Shown here: positions 1-10,353 of the stretch, one piece after another
Layout of the letters: every line of letters starts with the position of its first letter
How positions within the stretch are numbered: position 1 is the stretch's first letter
DNA from: Reticulitermes speratus
Taxonomy: Eukaryota; Arthropoda; Insecta; Blattodea; Rhinotermitidae
Direction: 5' to 3'
NCBI GenBank assembly: GCA_021186555.1
Contig: JAJKFL010000014.1
Coordinates: forward strand, 30,520,033-30,584,032
DNA: 64,000 bases
Position numbers and translations under genes: made by a program
The notes under the pieces: model-generated
Seen by the model: the letters and a program-made list of their open reading frames with translations, nothing else
The model's database searches: none
What the model was told of the DNA's origin: nothing

Positions 1-183
1 TACTCTATCAAGCTAACCTTGAAACATAAAAATTAGAACTATTAACTACAACACAGCTATTCTGGCATTAGTTCTATGTTCAAAACCAATTTGAGTTCAC
101 ATCAGCTAAATATCAGTATATGCTCATTCCTATTATAAAAACAGCAAACACAAATTTCTGTCAACAAAAATTACTGAAAATAC

Positions 184-400
184 CTGTTGGTCCATCCAGT
201 TTATTTTCCTGATCACTCTCAACTTTACAGTACCGATGCTGTGGCAACCCCAGTTTAGGACTGGTGCTGGTGGCCACTGTAGTTGCTCTTCCTCTTCTTA
301 TGGACTGACTCTGAGCATTATCACTTCGTGGAGGAGGTTCATTACTTATGGGGACAATTGCAATCAAATTAGAGTTCAGGCGATGTCTCTGGAAAATTGG
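184..400 (-). CDS. Unidentified host gene, coding exon 3 (gene runs off left edge)
   Basis: This internal exon is bounded by an acceptor (pyrimidine-rich tract ending TTCTTGTAG just right of 400) and a donor (ACAG|GTATTT at 184/183). It reads in phase with exon 2 and begins P-I-F-Q-R-H-R-L-N-S-N-L-I-A-I-V-P. A basic, Ser/Thr/Pro-rich, low-complexity stretch follows that looks like a disordered nuclear or RNA-associated protein. It ends in phase 1, so further exons must lie to the left of the window. I do not recognise the family. The compatible phases of three separate exons and their good splice sites are the main reason to believe in the gene. Confidence 0.68.
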
Positions 401-1867
401 CTACAAGAAAAAAGGAAGATATCAATTACATACACATAAAGAGAAACAAGGATTAAAAATGCACTTCCTACTAGTGCTGAAGGACAACAATGTTCTTGTG
501 CTCAATTAAACACAACATTATGAAGATATATCGAGGTGATGAGGTATAGGTCCGTGTATTCTTACCTCGGCACTAGACGGAGGAGGTAACTTTTACACCC
601 CAGATGCTTCACCTCAACCCGGATTGGCAACACAGCTAGTCTAAACAATGCGGGATTTCACTCCAATACCTCAGTCAATCTATTCATGATACCATGGGTC
701 TTTGAGTTAAACATCATGAACACTGCAGAGTTCTTTCTTTGATTTTTGTCTTCTCATCACAATCACAAAAACTTCACTACAGTACTTTATAGCACTATGA
801 CCTCAATTTAGTTGTATACATGCGAGCGCACATGTGTGTGTGTGTGTGTAACACAATACACCACTCCTGCTTTAACAGCTGGTTTTTTTTTAAATGAAGT
901 ACACCCCTTCTATACAACAGGTTTACAATGTATAACACCCTTTCAATATATTCCTCTTATTTACCCACATCATTCACACCCAAATCATTTTTTTATAATA
1001 CTCTGGATTTCATTTCCTAATCACCCACTTTCACCCTTTTCTGAAACATACAAATTTCTATCAATATTTAAAAAATTATTACTATTAATTTTTTACAATA
1101 ATAAAAGCAGCCAACTTCAAAATAATGAAAGATAAGATATACTAAGAAGTAATCACATTTCATATCTATGATAATACAGGGCAGTCAATAACTTGGCTGA
1201 CTGCGGTAGAAAGCACCAACAATACCAACATCAGCATTTATTTTCATCTCATTACTTCAATCAAATACTGTTTTCCTACATGCATTCACATACACTAATG
1301 CACACTGAAAAACGCCCCTACAAATTCATTTTATATATTTAGGCAATATGAAAATCTACAGCATTTTTCAGACATGCAGCATAATCTGTTTTATTTTCCA
1401 CAAAATGCTGTTTACTTCATAATTCTATCACTCACATTTTTCTTAAACCAAGCATTAAAATTTAAATACCCACCATGACAGGATAAAAGTTAAATGAAAT
1501 TAAGATCTTCTACACCCTTTTGTACTGAAGTGTATTGCTACAAGTCAAAATAAAAGAACAAATATACATACAGATAAATAATATGTGAAGGGGGGCTCTG
1601 GAAATACAAGCCACTGGCCAGATGACAGGATTCACTCTTTTATAGTACAGCAGTATGCTTCATATAGTTATCATAAACTTGCCTGTGGAGACTGCGTGCC
1701 CACGTTTGTTGTCTTGGTATGACACACCACAACACAATTACAGATTTTGCCACAGGATACATCATGTATAATGAAGTTTGTGGATGGATATTAGCATTAA
1801 TTACTGTGTTCTAATAATGAGATAGGCCATTCATAAAATAATTTTCCTTGTCGAACCAAATACTCAC
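401..1867. other. Intron 2 of the unidentified gene
   Basis: AT-rich intron sequence with a short TG run near 832-848. It contains one copy of a dispersed repeat (about 1290-1475) that recurs near 35.9 kb. No transposase or reverse transcriptase similarity was seen in the rest. Confidence 0.6.
1290..1475 (+). repeat. Dispersed unclassified repeat, copy 1
   Basis: The sequence from roughly 1290 to 1475 aligns by eye with 35880-36075. Both contain the run CATAATCTGTTTTATTTTCC followed by ACAAAATGC, and similar flanking text including an ATATATTTAGGCAA block. Both copies are on the plus strand. No coding capacity, terminal repeat or RNA polymerase III box is evident, so it is an unclassified interspersed repeat. 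Confidence 0.7.
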
Positions 1868-2053
1868 ATATCTTCCTGGTTGTGTGCAGGGCCTTCCTCC
1901 CCTGAATCCCCTCCCAAGACCAGAAATCTGTTGTGGTTGGTACAATGTGTTGCTGAGATGGTTTGAAGTATTTGTTGCTGGCTTATTACATCCTAGTGTC
2001 TGTAAAGCTGCAAGGCGAAGGGCCTCTAAGTCTTCTTCATCATCATCACATTT
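1868..2053 (-). CDS. Unidentified host gene, coding exon 2
   Basis: This is 62 codons in phase 0, with acceptor GTTGCAG|AAA at 2053 and donor TAT|GTGAGTAT at 1868. The exon opens K-C-D-D-D-E-E-D-L-E-A-L-R-L-A-A-L, an acidic amphipathic motif. It continues through a Gln/Asn/Ser-rich region to G-L-G-R-G-F-R-G-G-R-P, an RGG-like arginine/glycine patch. This composition resembles nuclear RNA-processing proteins, but that is inference. I cannot assign a family, so no symbol is given. Confidence 0.7.
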
Positions 2054-3333
2054 CTGCAACCACAAACACAAAAACTAAATTAGAAACAGAAACTAAAAAC
2101 AATTTTTGCAAACTATTTTTCAAATGAAACATGCACTGCTATCATTCACAGCACAATCCATATGTCTTACACATTTCCTTAGTCCTCAAAAAAGGTACAT
2201 TACAGATCTCTAAAAGCCACTGGTACTACACATGTGCCACTATCTTTCAGTCAAATGTTTCTGAGTGTCTCCAATCTGAAAAATGTACCTCCCCATTATG
2301 TAAACATTATGTTAGACATACATCATCATCTAAGGCATTTGCATGTATTTGCTGTTTCAGGATCTGGCTCTATGCCCTTCTCCAGAGTTCTTATTATGGT
2401 TTTAATTCTTATATTAATGGCAACAGCTGGGATTGAACCTGGGACCTTTTGAATGCCAGGCCAATATTTACAAACATTCAGTTTTTAGACTTTGTTGAAC
2501 ATCCGGCATTTAAAAATTAAAAAACTGAACACAGTATTTCTGAAACAAGCCTTCTCTTTGACCTCAGGAAAAGGGGCCCATTAAACAGAGCTACTCTCAC
2601 TAAAATAAGGCCTAAAGGTGGTGCATTAAATATTTTGTTTTCATGTACCCTGGTTGCTGTGACTTGACTTAGTGTGATTATGTTGTGTAGGCAACTCTGG
2701 TCTAATAACGCTGAAATTTATAATACACGAGAAATATTAAAAGACAGACACCAAGGTATATATTATACGCAGATTAAAATTTTCATTAAACTAGCCTGCA
2801 TAAAGAAAATCGTAATTAGCGGTTACTGTTCACGAGTAGTAAACGTTCTGTCATTACATCAACCAACCACATTCGTATTCTCTGTCTACGAGACGGACGT
2901 AACAGACTTTTCGATTCACGGCAGTAATGTGTTGCCTTATGCATCAGGTTGAAACACAGCAAACACAAGGAATCTCATGAGGTTTTGTAATGTCGTTCGT
3001 CCATCCCATGTAAAAAAAAAAACGGCTCGCGCAGAAGACCTAAGTAGGCCTATTTTACATAATGAGAATATATGCATGATTTCATACACAATGGTAAACT
3101 GACACCAATGCCATTTGATACAATTACGGCACTGACAAGAAATCCCTCTGCACACACGATATAGTCAATTGCGTCTAATATTTCTACCCGACCTACAAAA
3201 TTCATGGGCATACACTTACAGTACTCCAACATACAAGAAAATGTATGTTAAATAAAATAATTGTTACGCGACTCTAAAACTTTCTGTACAGCTTTCAAGC
3301 CACTAAATAAAGCCGTACATACATTACACTCAC
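2054..3333. other. Intron 1 of the unidentified gene
   Basis: Intron between the six-codon first exon and exon 2. A tRNA B-box-like segment (minus strand GGTTCAATCCC near 2431-2441) hints at a decayed SINE. Nothing else is recognisable. Confidence 0.55.
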
Positions 3334-3351
3334 CTTTTGCACTAACGCCAT
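3334..3351 (-). CDS. Unidentified host gene, first coding exon (6 codons)
   Basis: Reading leftwards on the minus strand, an ATG at 3351 gives M-A-L-V-Q-K, followed immediately by a strong donor AAG|GTGAGTG. The frame (phase 0) continues directly into the exon at 2053, giving M-A-L-V-Q-K-K-C-D-D-D-E-E-D-L. Such short first exons are common in animals and are missed by ORF scans. The ATG context (AAAATGGCG) is acceptable. Confidence 0.66.
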
Positions 3352-3665
3352 TTTACTAAATTTTACTTTCCAGCTGCACCACGGCTTACGGATCACAGAT
3401 CATCTCCCTGTACCGTTTATTCGTCATCTGTACGTTTCACCCTCTCGAACCACAGAATAAGGTACACAAACCACGGATACGCCCAACGGCTTTTGCAAGT
3501 ACGGTAACCACCATGCTGCATGGTTTTAGTGTCGTTAACACCATAATTTTTCATTGGATGTTATTATACAGTTAAGTATGTTGTAGAGTTCATACTAAAA
3601 AAACTCAGTGTAACAAATGCACATTATGGGAAATGATAACACTTAATGTACAGAAAACTACCCAT
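3352..3665. promoter_or_regulatory. Probable 5' UTR and promoter region of the unidentified gene
   Basis: The sequence directly upstream (to the right) of the minus-strand ATG at 3351 is less AT-rich and has more CpG than its surroundings up to about 3540, as expected for an insect promoter or 5' UTR. I see no clear TATA box or initiator. The assignment rests only on position. Confidence 0.35.
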
Positions 3666-5650
3666 TCAATTTCAATTTCAATTTATTGTAATATTCCATC
3701 AATCCAGACCAGGCTACAAAATCGCCTGTTGGATATAGAACCCGTCACAAGCCAAAACACACATACAATAGACATTCAACAAATAAGCAACACAATAAAC
3801 TAGACAGAACACAACAGAAACCAGCAAGAAATACAAAGAAGTAGTTTACATTAGAGTAAAAGTATAATTATTATTAAGCTTCTGTCCTGTTTAGACTATT
3901 CAATATACAACAAATAAGCATCATTAAATTAATCATGCACTGAATATGCTTTGTTTTACAATATCACAATTAAAATGAGGAATACAATATCCCATTTTAT
4001 TTATTGTTAAAAAACTCCTGTAATGAGTAGAAAGAATTTACTAAAAGGTATCCTTTTAATGCAGATCTAAACTGTTTCTTATTGTCTGACATGGCCTTCA
4101 AGTAGGATGGAAGATGATTAAATATCTTAATGCCCATGTAATAAGCACCCTTTTGATAGATAGATAATCTTGGTTGTGGTAAATAAAAATTATTTTTGCT
4201 TCTAGTATTTATACTATGCAACTCTGTGTTTGTTTTGAATAAATAAATATTATCAGTCACAAAGATTAATAATGAAAATATGAAATGAGAACACAACGGT
4301 AAAATGTCCAATTCCTTAAAAACTTCTCTACAAGAGTCTCTTTTCCTGGAATTTGTAATAATTCTTATTACACTTTTTTGCAGTCTAAATATACTAACGC
4401 TATGCGAAGAATTCCCCCAAAAAATTATTCCATATGTCATAATGCTATGAAAGTAAGCAAAATAAATCATCCTTAAGGATTCTAGTGTTACAAAGGGTCT
4501 AAGTGTTCTAATTGCATAGGCAGCTTTACTTAATTTTACCGTGACACCATCAATGTGATTTTTCCAGGACAGGGAACTATCTATGGTAATACCTAAGAAT
4601 TGTGTCTCTGTACTATTGACAATATATTTATTGTTATAACTGATGTGTATGGGAATTGTTAAGCTATTAGTCGTTTTAAATTGTAGGTATTGAGTTTTAT
4701 TAAAATTTAATGATAACAAATTGGTGTTAAACCACATGTTTAATTGTTCAAATGAAGAAATAAGATCTTTTTTAAAGTTTACTGAATTAGGATTATTGAC
4801 AATTATGCTAGTATCATCAGCAAAAAGGATCGACTGAGAAGTAATATTTACTACTTTAGGTAAGTCGTTTATGTAGAACAAAAAAAGTAGTGGTCCAAGT
4901 ACTGATCCCTGTGGGACACCATGATTAATCTTACCCCAATCTGAGGTGGTATTAGCTTGTGTTAAGTCATCTTCAACAAGGACACGTTGATACCTGTTTT
5001 CAAGATATGATTTAACTAAAGTATTTGCCCTACCTACAATTCCATAAAATTCTAATTTCTTCATTAATATGTCATGATTTACACAATCGAATGCCTTTTC
5101 TAAGTCACAAAATAAACCTCCGACAAATGATTTATTATTGAATGCCTGCAGAATGTCATTTAATAATTTGTACATTGCTTTCTGTGTAGAGGAATTGCTT
5201 CTAAAACCATACTGTTCCATAGATAATATATTATTATTAATTACATGTTCTGTGAGTCTTGCATGTATAACTTTTTCAATTATTTTAGAGAAGGAGGTTA
5301 ATAGAGATATTGGTCTATAATTCTTTATATCTTTTTTGTCGCCCTTTTTAAATAATGGTTTTATTATACCATATTTCAAGCGTGACGGGAATTTACCTGA
5401 TAAAATTGATCTATTGCAGATGTAGTTTAGAGGGGCAGCAATAAATGGAGAACTTATTTTTAGAATTTTGAGAGAAATTGCATCATAACCCGAAGAGTTT
5501 TTAGGTTTAAGGGCTTTAATAATTTTAGCAATCTCCTTCGTCGATGTACGATCAAAAACTATATTCGGAAAGGGATTCTTAAAAACTCTAAATAGGTAGT
5601 CTATACATTTATTATCTTGAATATCTTTACTATTGATGTTGGATTTTTAT
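3666..5650 (-). mobile_element. LINE family A, copy 1 (CR1/Jockey-like non-LTR retrotransposon, 5'-truncated)
   Basis: Minus-strand non-LTR retrotransposon. Its 3' end at about 3666-3690 carries a short tandem tail (AATTGA-type repeat), and the upstream sequence encodes a reverse transcriptase. Reading frame similar to RT continues upstream of the first Met to about 5650, where similarity stops, so the copy is 5'-truncated and lacks the endonuclease. The same family recurs at 5.9-11.7, 7.35-8.0 and 20.8-21.4 kb. The CR1/Jockey assignment is from RT style only. Confidence 0.85.
3997..5379 (-). CDS. Reverse transcriptase of LINE family A, copy 1
   Basis: An uninterrupted 460-residue open frame. 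Motifs in order are Y-R-P-I-S-L-L-T-S-F-S-K near residue 22, Q-Y-G-F-R-S-N-S-S-T near 56, the A-motif region C-D-L-E-K-A-F-D-C-V near 91, G-V-P-Q-G-S-V-L-G-P-L-L near 153, and the catalytic F-A-D-D near 187. A thumb and C-terminal segment ending in L-K-G-Y-L-L-V-N-S-F-Y-S-L follows. The domain would copy element RNA at a nicked target. The true frame extends upstream of this Met, so the start is only the first in-frame ATG. No RNase H is present. The open frame suggests a fairly recent copy, although truncation makes it non-autonomous. Confidence 0.88.
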   Translation of the reverse strand: MKYGIIKPLFKKGDKKDIKNYRPISLLTSFSKIIEKVIHARLTEHVINNNILSMEQYGFRSNSSTQKAMYKLLNDILQAFNNKSFVGGLFCDLEKAFDCVNHDILMKKLEFYGIVGRANTLVKSYLENRYQRVLVEDDLTQANTTSDWGKINHGVPQGSVLGPLLFLFYINDLPKVVNITSQSILFADDTSIIVNNPNSVNFKKDLISSFEQLNMWFNTNLLSLNFNKTQYLQFKTTNSLTIPIHISYNNKYIVNSTETQFLGITIDSSLSWKNHIDGVTVKLSKAAYAIRTLRPFVTLESLRMIYFAYFHSIMTYGIIFWGNSSHSVSIFRLQKSVIRIITNSRKRDSCREVFKELDILPLCSHFIFSLLIFVTDNIYLFKTNTELHSINTRSKNNFYLPQPRLSIYQKGAYYMGIKIFNHLPSYLKAMSDNKKQFRSALKGYLLVNSFYSLQEFFNNK

Positions 5651-5940
5651 TCGGTTTGATGCCGTTTACAACAGGGTTCTCAACCGTCTTTTTTTTAGGT
5701 GAGTCTTGAAATCCCCACAGGTTTGTGTCCTGAGAAAATATTATGACAGTCTTTTCTGGAAAGCACACAGTTTTGTTTTAATGTTGTCTTAAAGAGTCCT
5801 GCAGTAAGTCACAATTGTCAACACACACTTTTTGCCCTTCAGTAAATAAAAATTGTTTTTAAATCTGATGCCAAGATACTTTCATGAACTTTAATTCTGG
5901 TAACAAAAGTGTTGACAGGAGAGTATGAACTCATACCCAT
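5651..5940. other. Unassigned interval between two LINE copies
   Basis: AT-rich sequence between the truncated 5' edge of the minus-strand LINE and the first endonuclease-like codons of the plus-strand LINE. Part may be 5' UTR of the plus-strand copy. No feature is recognised. Confidence 0.4.
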
Positions 5941-5943
5941 ATT

Positions 5944-7350
5944 ATGCAATGTAAATCTAAGTCACACCAACAGTTTCCGAACAACAAAGGATTACTGGTA
6001 TATCACCAGAACATTTGTGGATTGATAAACAAAGCAAATGAAATAGTCACTTCACTTTATCCTAATTTTCCTCACATATTATGTTTTACAGAACACCACT
6101 TAAAACAGATGCAAATAAACCATATATCAATAGAAAACTATAATCTGGGTGCTAATTTTTGCAGGGGATCCTTCAATAAGGGGGGAGTTTGTATATAAAT
6201 CTCTGAAATTCTCTATTAATATACAAGAATTTTGTAAAGATAAAGACCTAGAAGCATGTGCAGTGAAATTAGAATTTGCATCTACTATAATTTGCCTCAT
6301 AACAATTTATAGAGCACTGTCTGGTAATTTCCAGTTATTTATTAATGGTTTAGAAACTATTATCAAGCTCTATAAACCCAAAATACAGATTATAATATGT
6401 GGAGATATAAATTACCTCATAGATACCAATAAGAAGAAACAACATTATGTTGAATTCTTTTAATCTATATAGCACGGTACATTTTCCCACAAGAATTAAA
6501 AATGGGTCAAGTACAATGATTGATAACATTTTCTTTGATACAACTCAATTTAATAATTTTATTGTTTTTCTGATATTAAATGGGCTATCTGATCATGATG
6601 CCCAACTGTTACTATTACAAGACCTAAATTCTGATACTAAAATAATTGTAATAACATTACAACTATAAGGAAAACTGACAATAGCTCAATGGTTGAATTT
6701 AAAATTAGATTGAGTTATGAATTATGGGACAATGTTTTCAATGCTGATAATAAGGCTGTTGATAGTATATTTAACACATTTCTAAACACATACTTGCAGA
6801 TATTCTATTCCTGCTTTCCTAAAAATAATTTTGTGAGAGTTCTAACAGAAAATCTTGGATAACCACAGGCATAAGAATATCTTGTAAATGGAAAAGAGAC
6901 CTGTATTTACTGACTAAAAGTAACAGTGACACGAATTTAAAACACTACTATAAATCATACAGCAAAATTTTGACCAATGTGATTAGAGAGGCTGAAATAT
7001 CTAGTTATAATAAACAAATCATGAACTCTCACAATAAAATAAAAACAACATGGAATATCATAAAATCTGAAACAGGAAGAAAAATGATGAAAAGTGATGG
7101 TTTCGATACTTGTAAAGCCAACCTGGATTTATTTAATAATTACTTCTTAACGATTGCTGAAAAAATTACTTATAACATTTGCAATAATACCAAAATTAAC
7201 ACCAATAACATTAAAAATCCAATACATTATTTAACACAAACATTTCAAAACCCTTTTCCAAAAATTAAATTCAACTATACGTCAGCAAAAGAAATTGAAA
7301 AGATTATTAATTCTCTACCATCAAAAAATTCACATGGATATGATGAGATT
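5944..7350 (+). pseudogene. LINE family A copy 2: endonuclease and linker, frameshifted
   Basis: The apurinic-type endonuclease is spread over several frames. An N-terminal block with Y-H-Q-N-I-C-G-L is near 6000, a middle block with I-I-I-C-G-D-I-N-Y-L near 6390-6420, and a C-terminal block with G-L-S-D-H-D-A-Q-L-L near 6580-6610 (the usual SDH active-site motif). A linker region follows at 6970-7350, ending at S-H-G-Y-D-E-I just before the reversed LINE insertion. Frame changes near 6180, 6450 and 6665 inactivate it. Confidence 0.8.
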
Positions 7351-8024
7351 ACATTACATTACATTAATCTTCATTTCATCGATCCATCATCCCATAATAG
7401 GGCACTGGATATAAAATATGTCACATATTACATTTCATGATTACTATAAATCATAAGTCCTAACAGAATATAAAACAAAGCCTCGTACAATGAGCACAAA
7501 TTGTCTCAACTATATATGTAAAATCATAACAACATAGTTTTAAACATAAGGCCATGACTAAAAATCTTCTTTTCCATATTACAACAACAATCTTATGCTG
7601 CAAGTTCAATAAATTTGTCTCTTCGACAACCATCAGCCTACAATATAGTCAGTGATGTATATTAATTTGGCCGTATCATATTTTTATGTATTAAAAATTT
7701 TTTATATATAGTATTGAAATAGAATACAATATTTATACATGCTATCACACTTCATAAAACAAACAAAATCTCATATCAAAATATAATATATAAGAACACA
7801 GAGTATTTAAACACTCTTTACATTAGGATTTTTTGTTTGTTCAATAAAATCATCAATAGAATAAAAAGAATGATTTTGCAAATAGCTTCATAATGCAACC
7901 CTAAATTGGTTTTTATCGTTTTTTACAGTTGTAATATTTATCAGTAGACTATTAAATAACTTGACACTTGAGTAATACACACCTCTGATAGGATGATAAA
8001 TGAGTTATAGGTCTATGCAATTCA
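7350..8024 (-). mobile_element. LINE family A, copy 3, 5'-truncated, nested in copy 2
   Basis: A minus-strand fragment of the same LINE family, about 0.67 kb. Translated right to left it resembles the C-terminal end of the RT at 3997-5379 (S-Y-Q-R-G-V-Y-Y-like, then H-S-F-Y-S-I). Its 3' tail is an ATTAC repeat (minus strand TAATG) at about 7350-7366. It separates Y-D-E-I on the left from S-M-K-I-L-K-I-S on the right in the host LINE. Confidence 0.75.
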
Positions 8025-8526
8025 TTTCAATGAAGATCTTAAAAATTAGTGCTCCCTGTATTAGTTCTCCTTTATGTTACATTTGTAATAAAGCCATATC
8101 ATCCAGAATCTTCCCTGCACGATTAAAATACTCAGTTATAAGGCCATTGTTTAAAAAGGGTGATAGGGAAAATTTAGCCAATTACAGACCAATTTCATTA
8201 CTAACCTCATTTTCTAAGGTGTTTGAGAAGGTAATATATAGAAGAATATTAACACATGTAACCAATAACAATATTTTAGTAAATGAATAGTTTGGTTTTC
8301 GATCTAAATTGTCAACAGAAAAGGCCACTTACAATGTAATTAACGAAATATTAGAAGCTTTAAACAACAAAAGAAAAGTTGGAGGTATATTCTTAGAATT
8401 AGAGAAAGCTTTTGATTGTGTTAACCATAATATTTTATTATCTAAATTAGAGTTTTATGGAATAAAAGACACTACATATACTTTAATTAAATCTTGTCTT
8501 GAGAACAGATATCAGAGAGTATTACT
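8025..8526 (+). pseudogene. LINE family A copy 2: reverse transcriptase, first part
   Basis: Picks up the RT after the nested LINE. It reads K-I-L-K-I-S-A-P-C-I, P-L-F-K-K-G-D, Y-R-P-I-S-L-L-T-S-F-S-K, an in-frame TAG near 8288 inside the Q-Y-G-F-R-like motif, then F-L-E-L-E-K-A-F-D-C-V-N-H (motif A, with one Asp replaced). It breaks off at R-Y-Q-R-V-L-L where the hAT block begins. Confidence 0.83.
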
Positions 8527-9088
8527 TATTTATCGGTTCGGATGTTTATGACATGTCATATTTTTATTCGGGCTTCTATTTTCATTCTAAACTGAAATTG
8601 AACACTAATTGGGTTATTCTAATCACAATGAGACTGTATTTATTTTGCATATAAATGCATATTTAAGCCATTTTTATGTTTTTGGTCATATTTGTAGTTA
8701 AGATGCATATGTTGGTTGTAATTTGAAGATAAAATTCATATTTGGTTATATTTTTGGGATAAAATTCTTATGCATCATGTTTTATAATTATGTTTTGAGA
8801 TGACTGTACTTCCACGAAAGAGACTGTTATTTTGACATAGCTGTAATTGGTATGTATACAAGGAGACAATGAAGTAGTGGTATGTTTCAACCCTTGGTGG
8901 CTACATTAAATGCAGGTAGCCCCCACCCCTTCTAAGGATAATATTGTGGAAGTAGGAATGCAGTTGCCCTAATCCTATACACTTTCTTACTTGTAACTAC
9001 ATTTCTCAGGCATTTACAAGGAATTCTTCAGTTAGTTAAGATGCTGAAAGTGAAGTGTTCTGAAAGTGTGAAGTTAAGAGGTTTCCTT

Positions 9089-9830
9089 ATTTATTTATCA
9101 TACCAACTCATGCACAATTTTACAATATTATTACTTCACCCCTATACGTATTTTGGCATTCAGAATGCCATCCTCAGGGGGTCACAGTGTTAAAAGCATA
9201 GACTATACATCGATTGTATAAAATGTTACATCCATATGAGTAAAATGTTGAACATTAAAATATTAGTCTATTGTTTTTGAGTCATGATTGAGATCATACA
9301 CTATATGTGTATTAAAATATCACTAATGTTAAAATTGTTACACATTTTTGAAGTTTTTTAAATTAGTGGCAGATTTGGTCTTGTATCCTTTCGTTACCGT
9401 AGGGATGTAGTAGTTTTCTGTATATGTTGCTGTGTGTTACGTCATGTCAGCAACATATACAGAAAACTACTGCATCCCTACGTTAACGAAAGGATACAAG
9501 ACCAAATCTGCCACTAATTTAAAAAACTTCAAAAATGTGTAACAATTTTAACATTTTAGTGATATTTTAATACACATATAGTGTATGATCTCAATCATGA
9601 CTCAAAACCAATAGACTAATATTTTAATGTTCAACATTTTACTCATATGGATGTAACATTTTATACAATCGATGTATAGTCTATGCTTTTAACACTGTGA
9701 CCCCTGAGGATGGCATTCTGAATGCCGAAATACATATAGGGGTGAATAATATTATTGTAAAATTGTGTATGAGTTGGTATGATAAATAAATAACTTCCTA
9801 TTGCTATAGAATGCAGGTCAATATAACGTA
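9089..9830 (+). mobile_element. Fold-back element 1 (707-bp palindrome plus one-sided tail)
   Basis: Two arms of about 346 bp (9087-9432 and 9448-9793) are almost perfect reverse complements around a 15-bp spacer. An AT-rich tail of about 37 bp follows the right arm only. The unit is flanked by an 18-bp direct repeat (9071-9088 and 9831-9848, 17 of 18 matching), as for a target-site duplication. Each arm carries a hammerhead-like core near its outer end. It has no coding capacity. The structure resembles the fold-back at 25.3 kb. Confidence 0.85.
9701..9741 (+). ncRNA. Hammerhead-ribozyme-like motif, fold-back 1, right arm
   Basis: Order: stem I strand CCC, core CTGAGGA, one extra T, stem II GGCAT and ATGCC closing a short loop, core GAAA, stem III U-A with loop ACAU, then UA and the predicted cleavage after 9738, then GGG to close stem I. 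All conserved core positions (C3 U4 G5 A6, G8 A9, G12 A13 A14) are present. Canonical cores lack the extra nucleotide after A9. The left-arm partner (about 9138-9178, minus strand) has G12 changed to A. Confidence 0.6.
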
Positions 9831-10345
9831 AAGTTAAGAGGTTTCGTTAAAGATTTTGGCGAGGAATATTTTAGTTCTGATGGAAGAATTCTGTTCTGTA
9901 AACTTTGTGAAGTTAAAGTTACAGCTGGTAAGCGAATTAATGTGCAACAACATTGTGATACGGCAAAACATAAAAATAGTTCGAGCAAACTAGTCATCAA
10001 AGCAGGCAACGACTTCTGTTCGATAACACTGCAACACCTTCACCATCAAACAAAACATCGGAATTTTCAAAGGATCTGTGTGAAATGATGGTGTCTGCCA
10101 ACATACCACTAAACAAAGTGAACAATGAGCAGTTCAAAACTGTCTTGGAGAAATACACGACTCATTTAATTCCAGACGAATCAACACTACGAAAAAACTA
10201 TGTACCTGCCTGTTATGAAGGTGTTCTAAAAAGAATTAGATGTACTGTGGGCGACAATAAGGTTTGGGTTTCGATTGATGAAACAACGGATGTCTGCAGC
10301 AGATATGTAGCGAATGTCATTATTGGCACGCTCTTTGCTGACCGT
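9829..10345 (+). pseudogene. hAT-like transposase N-terminus with BED zinc finger
   Basis: A BED-type finger pattern (F-C-K-L-C, then Q-Q-H-C-D-T-A-K-H) is at 9890-9972, followed by a frame change near 10015. A 10085-10345 frame then contains I-D-E-T-T-D-V, the first catalytic Asp region of CGGBP1-like hAT transposases. The product would bind element ends and carry out cut-and-paste transposition. The second and third catalytic blocks and the C-terminal dimerisation region are absent. The palindrome inserted upstream separates this frame from its promoter side. Confidence 0.7.
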
Positions 10346-10353
10346 CCTGGTGA

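Larger units (their letters stand above)
8527..10353 (+). mobile_element. Truncated hAT-like DNA transposon inside LINE copy 2
   Basis: The block between two halves of the LINE RT. Its right part encodes a BED-type zinc finger and the start of a hAT-like transposase, and its left part is AT-rich noncoding sequence. The coding region stops abruptly where the LINE resumes, so the 3' half and right terminus of the hAT are missing. I could not find matching terminal inverted repeats. A 0.7-kb palindrome is inserted within it. Confidence 0.65.

Noticed and set aside
812-1135. A 107-codon protein
   Set aside because: Low-complexity AT-rich frame in an intron, no motif.
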